From Microbispora corallina (GTDB lineage: Bacteria; Actinomycetota; Actinomycetes; Streptosporangiales; Streptosporangiaceae), in NCBI RefSeq assembly GCF_016863035.1, contig NZ_BOOC01000014.1:186001-250000 (forward strand): a stretch of DNA of 64,000 bases, read 5' to 3'. Below, one piece after another: positions 59,373-64,000 of this stretch (position 1 is the stretch's first letter; each line of letters starts with the position of its first letter). The notes beneath the pieces were generated by a model. It was not told the origin of the DNA, made no database searches, and worked only from the letters and a program-made list of their open reading frames with translations. Position numbers and translations under genes: made by a program.

Positions 59373-59768
59373 TCAGTTGCAACCGTTGCAGTCGTTGTTG
59401 TTGTTGTTGAACCAGTTGCAGTCGTTGTTGTTGAAGCAGTCGTTGTTGTTGAACCAGCAGTTGTTGTTCCAGCAGTCGTTCCGACTGGTCTTGTCCTGGA
59501 AGCCGATGCAGACATCCTTGGTCGCGATGGCGAAGGACGAGTTGTCGTCACGGCAGCTGTTCCAGCAGTTGTTGTTCCACCAGCAGTTGTTGTTGTTCCA
59601 GTTGCAGTTGTTGTTGTTCCAGCAGTTGTTGTTGTTGTTGTTCCAACATGGGCTGCCGCAGTTGCTGGTGGGGATGGTGCTGGCACTGGCCGCGGAGGCG
59701 CCGAGAGTCATGGCGCCACCAACGATGGCGGTGCTGAGGGCGATACCGGCGAAGACCTTCTTGAACAT
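59373..59768 (-). CDS. Small secreted protein 2, Asn/Cys/Trp-rich
   Basis: A 131-residue secreted protein of very unusual composition. The signal peptide (MFKKVFAGIALSTAIVGGAM, cut near ASAAS) precedes a body of WNNNNC-type repeats with about 14 cysteines and more than 40 asparagines. The repeats are interrupted by one ordinary segment, SSFAIATKDVCIGFQDKTSRND (about 76-97; first 20 residues conserved), which matches a segment in secreted protein 3. The Asn codons are nearly all AAC. It may form a Cys-crosslinked or metal-binding surface polymer; that is speculation. ATG 59768. Confidence 0.72.
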   Translation of the reverse strand: MFKKVFAGIALSTAIVGGAMTLGASAASASTIPTSNCGSPCWNNNNNNCWNNNNCNWNNNNCWWNNNCWNSCRDDNSSFAIATKDVCIGFQDKTSRNDCWNNNCWFNNNDCFNNNDCNWFNNNNNDCNGCN

Positions 59769-59812
59769 GGGTACTGCCTTTCTGTGAAAGGTGGTACTGC
59801 CACTGAATTCTT

Positions 59813-59831
59813 GACATTCCAGAAGAATGTC
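59813..59831 (-). promoter_or_regulatory. Leader stem-loop of secreted gene 2
   Basis: GACATTC (59813-59819), 5-base loop, GAATGTC (59825-59831), 45-60 bases before the ATG. It corresponds in sequence and place to stem 2 of the other leaders (ACATTTC/GAAATGT). The ACAAACG/TGTCTTGATT block is not present here, so this gene is probably transcribed together with secreted gene 3. Confidence 0.5.
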
Positions 59832-59867
59832 GAGAGAGAGGTACTACGACGGGCCGTCAGGCCAGTT

Positions 59868-59932
59868 GACTGCTTTGCTTAACTGCTTTGCTTAACTGCT
59901 ATGCTGAACCGCTTTCCTGGACTGCTTTTGCC
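59868..59932. repeat. Five 13-bp tandem repeats between secreted genes 3 and 2
   Basis: GACTGCTTTGCTT, AACTGCTTTGCTT, AACTGCTATGCTG, AACCGCTTTCCTG and GACTGCTTTTGCC run in register from 59868 to 59932, ending close to the stop of secreted gene 3 (59943). Confidence 0.8.
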
Positions 59933-59942
59933 GAGCTGCTAC

Positions 59943-60386
59943 TTACTTGTGCTCGACGTCCTTCTCCTTGTCGAACTGGCGGTCGTTGTCCCGGTCGTCC
60001 CGGTTCCACCAGCGGTCATCGTTGTTGTTCTGGTGGTCGTTGCGGTCCCACCAGTTCTGGTTGTTCCAGAAGTCGTCCTTGTCGGTCTTGTCCTGGAAGC
60101 CGACGGCCACGTCCTTGGCGGCGATGCCGAAGGCCGAGTGGTCGGTCTTGTCGAACTTCCAGTTGTTCTGGCCCCACCAGTTGTTGTTGTCGCGCAGCCA
60201 GTTGCGGTTGTTGTTCCACCAGTCGTTCTTGTCGCGGTCGGACTGGTTGTCGGCGTGGACGTCCCGCTCGGTGTTCTTGTCGTCCTTGGTGCCTGCGCTG
60301 GCCGCGGTGGCACCGACGGCGAGAGCGCCGCCCGCAAGCACGGTGCCGAGTGCGACGCTGGCGAGGACCTTCGTGAACATGGGCAT
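59943..60386 (-). CDS. Small secreted protein 3, Asn/Trp/Asp-rich
   Basis: A 147-residue secreted protein. The signal peptide MPMFTKVLASVALGTVLAGG with ALAVGATAASA is followed by a charged segment and by W/N repeats (DWWNNNRNW, NNNWWGQNNW, FWNNQNWWDRND, RWWNRDDRDND). Between them lies SAFGIAAKDVAVGFQDKTD (about 84-102), the counterpart of the segment in protein 2. No cysteine is present, unlike protein 2. ATG 60386 has GGGGGGAA upstream; ATG 60380 is possible. The shared promoter/leader block lies upstream. Confidence 0.72.
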   Translation of the reverse strand: MPMFTKVLASVALGTVLAGGALAVGATAASAGTKDDKNTERDVHADNQSDRDKNDWWNNNRNWLRDNNNWWGQNNWKFDKTDHSAFGIAAKDVAVGFQDKTDKDDFWNNQNWWDRNDHQNNNDDRWWNRDDRDNDRQFDKEKDVEHK

Positions 60387-60422
60387 TGAGTTTCCCCCCA
60401 AGTTTCTGCCCCGAATTCCCTA

Positions 60423-60533
60423 ACATTTCTCCGAACTGCTGAGAAATGTAGTCATGGCCCTCTAATGGACCATGTTCCTGCGCTGTCTTGATTTCCGGGG
60501 CCGTCTGGCTACAAACGAGGATCACAGGCTTTT
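60423..60533 (-). promoter_or_regulatory. Conserved upstream block and leader stem-loops of secreted gene 3
   Basis: Plus-strand order: stem 2 ACATTTCTC/GAGAAATGT (60423-60431/60441-60449); stem 1 CATGGCCC/GGACCATG (60453-60460/60467-60474), whose C-A mismatch becomes a G-U pair in the gene-sense RNA; TGTCTTGATT (60484-60493); 17 bases; ACAAACG (60511-60517); 9 bases; GGCTTTT (60527-60533). The motif TTATCGCTTTAT follows near 60543. Confidence 0.65.
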
Positions 60534-60589
60534 GATCGCTTATTATCGCTTTATGGGAAGCCTTAGACAGTTAATGACGGCTTTGTAGC

Positions 60590-62102
60590 GGTATGTCCGT
60601 TTTCTCGAGTCGGGACGAAGCTCGCATGCCGTATGCGGCGGGTGTATCTGGGTCTCCGTCCGCCGGCCTCCGGCCTCGTAGGGCGGTCACAAAGACGGCC
60701 CTGTCGGCGTGCTGCCGCCAGTACAGGGCCGAGAACGGCCCGGCGGACAACTCGGCCGCGAAACGGTGGCGAAACGCGCGTGCGGGATGTGAAAAGCCGC
60801 TCGCGTGAAGCGCCGGGCGCCGGAACAGGACTTCGGCCGGAGGCGGAAGTCGCGACGGGATCGCGCGACTCTGCCTGAAACCCGGCGGGAATGCGGCCCC
60901 GGGCATCCAGCCGAGACGGCGGGAAACGGCGCGCCGGCAGTCGTCGAAAGGACGCCGACGCCGAAAGGCGCTCGAGGGCGCTGAAAGGCCGTACAGGGCA
61001 CGAGGAAGCCCTGGAGGTCTCCGGCAGTCATGCCGGACGTCCCCCGTCCCCAGACGGCCACGCAAAGCCGCGCGAGACGGCGTGAAGGCCACGCCAGAAG
61101 GCGTGAGCGCGCCGGCGCGAAGTCCACACCGGAAGGCGCGACGGCGCAAAGGGCGACAGCGTGAAGGCACAGTGGGACGGCGCGACGGCACAGTGGGACG
61201 GCGCGACGGCGCAAAAAGCGCGGACGGCACCGCGAAAACGGTGTGAAGACCCCGCGGGACGGCGTGAAGCCAGCTCCCACGACGGCACCTCAGTGGGGGG
61301 CCGCTCACGTCGAGCAGGCGCGGGCAGCCGTTGCAGGGCGGCCGCCGTGAAGTGCTCGCACGCCGGCCACGCGCGGCCGGCCACGCGCGCCACCACCGAA
61401 GCCGTTGAAGAGGCTCGAGGACGTCTCCGGCGCGGCCGCACGCCGCTGGACGGCGTGGCCCAGCGGCCGTTGCGCCACCCGGAGCCGGTGGAAAGCCCGT
61501 GACATCCCCGGAGCCGCGAAAGGCGAATGACCCCCACCGGGAGTCGGTGAACGCCCGAGAGGCCGCCGCGAGCCCCTGGAAAGCCACACACCGGCGGACA
61601 CCCTGCCCGCCGCCGCGCGGTGCCGGCCGAGCCGGTGAGAAAGCTCATGAGGGCCGTCGGGAAGGCGCCGCCGGACTCGTGGAAAGCCGGCGAGGCCGAG
61701 GTACGCCCGAGGACCGCCGCGGGACCTGCCGGGATCGGGGCCCGGCGTCCGCGACGCCGGGGAGCACGGTAGAAGGCGGAAAGGCAATGGGCCAGGACTC
61801 CGGGGGCGTCGCCCGCCGGAGTCCTGGCCTCTATATATGTGCAGCGTCCCGACACGGGCTCCCGGTTCGGTGAGGAGCCGTACCGCGGGGGCGCTTATGG
61901 GTGGTGCTCGATCAGGTCCCGGCCGGTCTCGGCCGTGACGGCTCTCACGGACGCCGTTCCGGTCCACAGGACCGGAGACGGTCACCCGTCATGCGTACTC
62001 ACTCACATCAGGGCCGGTGAGGCCCTTGGGACAGCCGGCGGACGGCTGGCGAAACGTGTCGCCGGAGGCGACGGAACCGCGTGACGGACTACGGCACGGC
62101 GG
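60590..62102. other. 1.5-kb stretch without recognisable genes
   Basis: Long open frames exist on both strands, but none has a recognisable product and all are explained by high GC. The DNA shows scattered GAAAGGC/GGAAAGCC motifs every 15-60 bases and a 20-bp direct repeat (CACAGTGGGACGGCGCGACG at about 61168 and 61188). A hairpin lies at 61791-61830. It may be decayed sequence, a spacer or an RNA-coding region. Confidence 0.45.
61791..61830. terminator. 14-bp hairpin downstream of secreted gene 4
   Basis: GGCCAGGACTCCGG (61791-61804) and CCGGAGTCCTGGCC (61817-61830), loop 12 bases. It lies 273 bases beyond the stop of secreted gene 4. On the plus strand it is followed by TCTATATATG, so it could instead end a rightward transcript. 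Confidence 0.7.
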
Positions 62103-62633
62103 TCACTGGACCCCGGCGCCAGGCTTGACGGTCACGGTCACGGTCACGGTCGGCCTCGGAGTCACGACGGTCGACGGGTCGTTGTTGTTCTCGGGCTCCG
62201 TCTGCTGGTCCTGACGCGGTTCGGACGCCGTGTTCGTCCACTCCTGCTGGTTGTTCCGCGGGTGCACGCTGGCGTCCGTCTGCTGGTGGTTCCACGGAAT
62301 CGCGGCCGCGGAGTTCTCGGCCTTCTGGAACGGCGTGAGCACCAGCGTGAAGTCCCGCATGAGGAACTGACGCTGGTTCTGGTACTGCCGTCCGTGCTGG
62401 TGCTGCTTGTTCTTGTTCTTGGCCTTGGAGCCCTGGCCCTGCCGGTTGGACGCCACAGGGTAGTAGCTGCGGATGTAGTGGCGCGCGACCGGGCGGCCGC
62501 CCCCGACGTTGCCGCCCATCACCGTGGCGGCGCTCGCGGAGGTACTGGTGACGGCCGTGCCGAGAGCGACGGCACCGCCGGTCATGGCGGCGCTCACAGC
62601 GAGGAGGCCGACCAGGTTCTTCATCGTGGACAT
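62103..62633 (-). CDS. Small secreted protein 4, Gln/Asn/Lys-rich
   Basis: A 176-residue secreted protein closely related to protein 5. Signal peptide MSTMKNLVGLLAVSAAMTGG with AVALGTAV, then ATVMGG, a Tyr/Arg segment, NRQGQGSKAKNKNKQ, RQYQNQRQFLMRDFTLVLTPFQKAE (about 92-116, the conserved core), a Gln/Asn-rich part and a C-terminal TVTVTVTVKPG run encoded by alternating ACGGTCACC-type codons. ATG 62633 has GGAGAG upstream. Confidence 0.72.
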   Translation of the reverse strand: MSTMKNLVGLLAVSAAMTGGAVALGTAVTSTSASAATVMGGNVGGGRPVARHYIRSYYPVASNRQGQGSKAKNKNKQHQHGRQYQNQRQFLMRDFTLVLTPFQKAENSAAAIPWNHQQTDASVHPRNNQQEWTNTASEPRQDQQTEPENNNDPSTVVTPRPTVTVTVTVKPGAGVQ

Positions 62634-63127
62634 GATGCTTCTCTCCTTGAAAATGCTCGCCCCCGCCCGGCGGGTCCGCCGTCGTGCCGGTTGTCCCGGG
62701 ACGCCGGACGGCGGATGCGGGCCCCCTCCGGAGCACAGTCCGTGAGGAGAAGGACGCACGGCGGACCGCGCGTGAGCGTGAGGGCGTGTACTGCCGCCGC
62801 GTGCGACGCGGCGCGAACACATGGCGTGATGCCGAGGGCCCGCCACCGGACGACCCGGAGGCGGGCCACGGCTCGGATCAGACGAGTGAGCGCCGCGGGT
62901 GCCGCGCCGGCCCGCCGTGGACACCAGTCGCCGCGATGTCGTGCGCGGGACGAGCGGCCCCCCTCAGCAGGGCCTCCGCGCACGGGCGTCCGCGCCCGCC
63001 CGAGGTTCACCGTCACCCGGAAGGACCAGGGTCACGGGCGGGCGCTGACTCCCTTCTCATCGCGTCACTCCACGGCGTCGGGGCCGTTACGGCCGTTCAG
63101 GCGGCTGCTCGGCCCGGTCTCCCCGGA
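62634..63127. other. Gap between secreted genes 5 and 4
   Basis: A 494-base stretch. It holds a perfect hairpin TCCGCCGTC/GACGGCGGA (62675-62683/62707-62715) upstream of gene 4, different from the leader stems of the other genes. No ACAAACG/TGTCTTGATT block and no gene are seen; gene 4 may be served from the promoter of gene 5 or by an unrelated one. Confidence 0.5.
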
Positions 63128-63637
63128 TCAGGGGACCATGGGCTTCGCGGTCACCGTCACGGTCACGGTCGGAGTCGGCTCGACCTTCTTCGACGGGTCG
63201 TTCTCGTTCTCCGCCTCGGCGTCCTGCTTCTGCTTCGGGTTCGAGCGGGTGTCCGTCTGCGAGTCCTGGCGGTTCCACGGCTGCGCCCGGGTGTCGGAGG
63301 CCTGCCAGTTGTACGGCAGGGCCCGCGAGTCGGTCTCCGTCTTCTGGAACGGCGTCAGGACCAGGGTGAAGTCACGCAGCAGGAACTGGTGCTGGTTCTG
63401 GTGCTGGCGCTCGTGCTGCCACTGCTTGTTCTTGTTCTTGTTCTTCGTGCCCTGGCCCTGCCGGTTGCTCAGGCGCGGGTAGGCACGGCTCACGTAGGAG
63501 GGGCCGCCGACGTAGCCACCCATGACGGTGGCGGCGTTCGCGGAGGTCGCGGTCACCACGTTGCCGAGGGCGACGGCGCCACCGGTCATCGCGGCGCTGA
63601 TCGCCAGGACCCCGACGAGGTTGTTCAACTTGGGCAT
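63128..63637 (-). CDS. Small secreted protein 5, Gln/Asn/Lys-rich
   Basis: A 169-residue secreted protein, paralogue of protein 4. Signal peptide MPKLNNLVGVLAISAAMTGG with AVALGNVV and ANAATVMGG, then SNRQGQGTKNKNKNKQ, RQHQNQHQFLLRDFTLVL and TPFQKTE (about 81-108, conserved core), ALPYNWQAS, a Gln/Asp/Asn-rich part and the terminal TVTVTVTAKP. ATG 63637 follows AGGGGGAAATGAA. The shared promoter/leader block lies upstream. Confidence 0.75.
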   Translation of the reverse strand: MPKLNNLVGVLAISAAMTGGAVALGNVVTATSANAATVMGGYVGGPSYVSRAYPRLSNRQGQGTKNKNKNKQWQHERQHQNQHQFLLRDFTLVLTPFQKTETDSRALPYNWQASDTRAQPWNRQDSQTDTRSNPKQKQDAEAENENDPSKKVEPTPTVTVTVTAKPMVP

Positions 63638-63674
63638 TTCATTTCCCCCTAAGGATTTCTGCCCCGACACTCCG

Positions 63675-63785
63675 GCACTTTCCAAACAACCAGGAAAATG
63701 CCCTTTCTGACGACCCTTACGGATCATCCCTGCATTGTCTTGATTTCCTCGCCGCCCAAGGGACAAACGGCGATCGGCGGCTTTT
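63675..63785 (-). promoter_or_regulatory. Conserved upstream block and leader stem-loops of secreted gene 5
   Basis: Plus-strand order: stem 2 GCACTTTCC/GGAAAATGC (63675-63683/63693-63701); stem 1 GACGACCC/GGATCATC (63709-63716/63721-63728); TGTCTTGATT (63736-63745); 17 bases; ACAAACG (63763-63769); 9 bases; GGCTTTT (63779-63785). The mismatches on this strand (one in stem 2, two in stem 1) are all C-A and become G-U in the gene-sense RNA. TTATCGCTTTAT follows near 63796. Confidence 0.65.
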
Positions 63786-63789
63786 GCCA

Positions 63790-64000
63790 TCCGCTTATCG
63801 CTTTATTGACGAGGTTGGACGGCTACTGCTCACTTTGCTCGGAAATGTCATTCTTGTCGCATTTGAAATGTCCGAGTATGGGTGATTTGGCCGTTCCGTC
63901 GGAACCGTTGAATGCCGGGTTCGCGGCCCTCGCCATACGCATCAATGGGCCGTACGGCATCGGCCCGGCCCATCCCGGGTAGCGGGTGCGTCCGGCCGCC
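63790..64000. other. Right edge of the window
   Basis: No gene is recognised. The stretch is less GC-rich than the rest, as expected of an upstream regulatory region, and contains a second ATGTC/GACAT-like dyad near 63845-63873. Confidence 0.35.

Noticed and set aside
59208-59882. Plus-strand Val-rich frame opposite secreted gene 2
   Set aside because: Long VVVV runs are the complement of AAC (Asn) codons; the minus frame has a signal peptide and a paralogue.
60571-61587. Minus-strand frame of 338 residues
   Set aside because: No domain, no ribosome binding site and irregular composition; explained by high GC.
58200-63637. Chaplin or rodlin genes
   Set aside because: No chaplin hydrophobic domain or rodlin pattern; composition is polar Asn/Gln/Trp-rich instead.
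58529-63785. Leader stems as a known c-di-AMP (ydaO) or cobalamin riboswitch
   Set aside because: The conserved core sequences of those classes are not present; only the two-stem arrangement is seen.

Overview
The window is high-GC actinomycete DNA with densely packed genes and short gaps. Several features point to a mycelial actinomycete, probably of the Streptosporangiales (this rank is inferred, not proven): a mycothiol-biosynthesis gene (mshB) and a TIGR03086-type protein, a sigE-rseA-htrA-tatB block followed by mrp, DUF1003 and mgtE-like genes in the order known from Mycobacterium tuberculosis, a two-gene NHEJ ligase/polymerase unit divergent from ku, the succinylase-branch lysine genes dapC and dapE around a 7Fe ferredoxin, and many apparently leaderless genes with a TAGNNT -10 box 6-8 bases before the start codon. 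No rRNA, tRNA, CRISPR array, insertion sequence or prophage was recognised.

Layout. 1-5.4 kb: end of mshB, DUF6113, a small HExxH protein, a metallo-beta-lactamase-fold hydrolase, a secreted protein, an RraA-like protein, and a divergent quinone oxidoreductase/MarR pair with stacked palindromes. 5.4-14.2 kb (minus strand): a three-gene cassette in which two paralogous proteins flank a RelE-like/UvrD-like helicase fusion, followed by an unusual cysteinyl-tRNA synthetase with its own promoter; then a methyltransferase. 14.3-27.2 kb: an orphan binding lipoprotein, fdxA-dapC, a lysozyme-like membrane protein, dapE, two LOG-type proteins, a DivIVA-like protein and tag, paaX with a PaaG-like isomerase, DUF3117, pepA and an O-methyltransferase. 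27.2-33.2 kb: envelope-stress sigma factor, anti-sigma factor, HtrA protease, TatB, then Mrp, DUF1003 and MgtE-like proteins. 33.3-49.6 kb: mixed metabolic and envelope genes (EamA, BioY, CoA-ester lyase, CPBP protease, a large Asp-box protein, Nudix, class A beta-lactamase, a degenerate MBL protein, RecB-like nuclease, MpaB oxygenase, hydrolase). 50-54.7 kb: DEAD-box helicase, ferritin-like protein, a broken ArsR gene, DUF3107 and TetR. 54.7-57.9 kb: small acidic protein, NHEJ polymerase and ligase, ku. 58.2-63.7 kb: five small secreted proteins with related signal peptides and low-complexity bodies, separated by long gene-poor stretches.

Two regions look least described. The first is the helicase cassette at 6.8-13.3 kb, which has the compact operon form of a nucleic-acid-processing or defence module. 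The second is the secreted-protein cluster at 58-64 kb. Three of its genes share an identically spaced upstream block (ACAAACG, 17 bases, TGTCTTGATT on the plus strand) followed by two stem-loops whose variable pairs form G-U wobbles only when read in the direction of the genes, as expected of a conserved structured 5' leader RNA. A further recurring oddity is short tandem duplication at the 3' ends of genes (pepA, the paaG-like gene, the recB-like gene).
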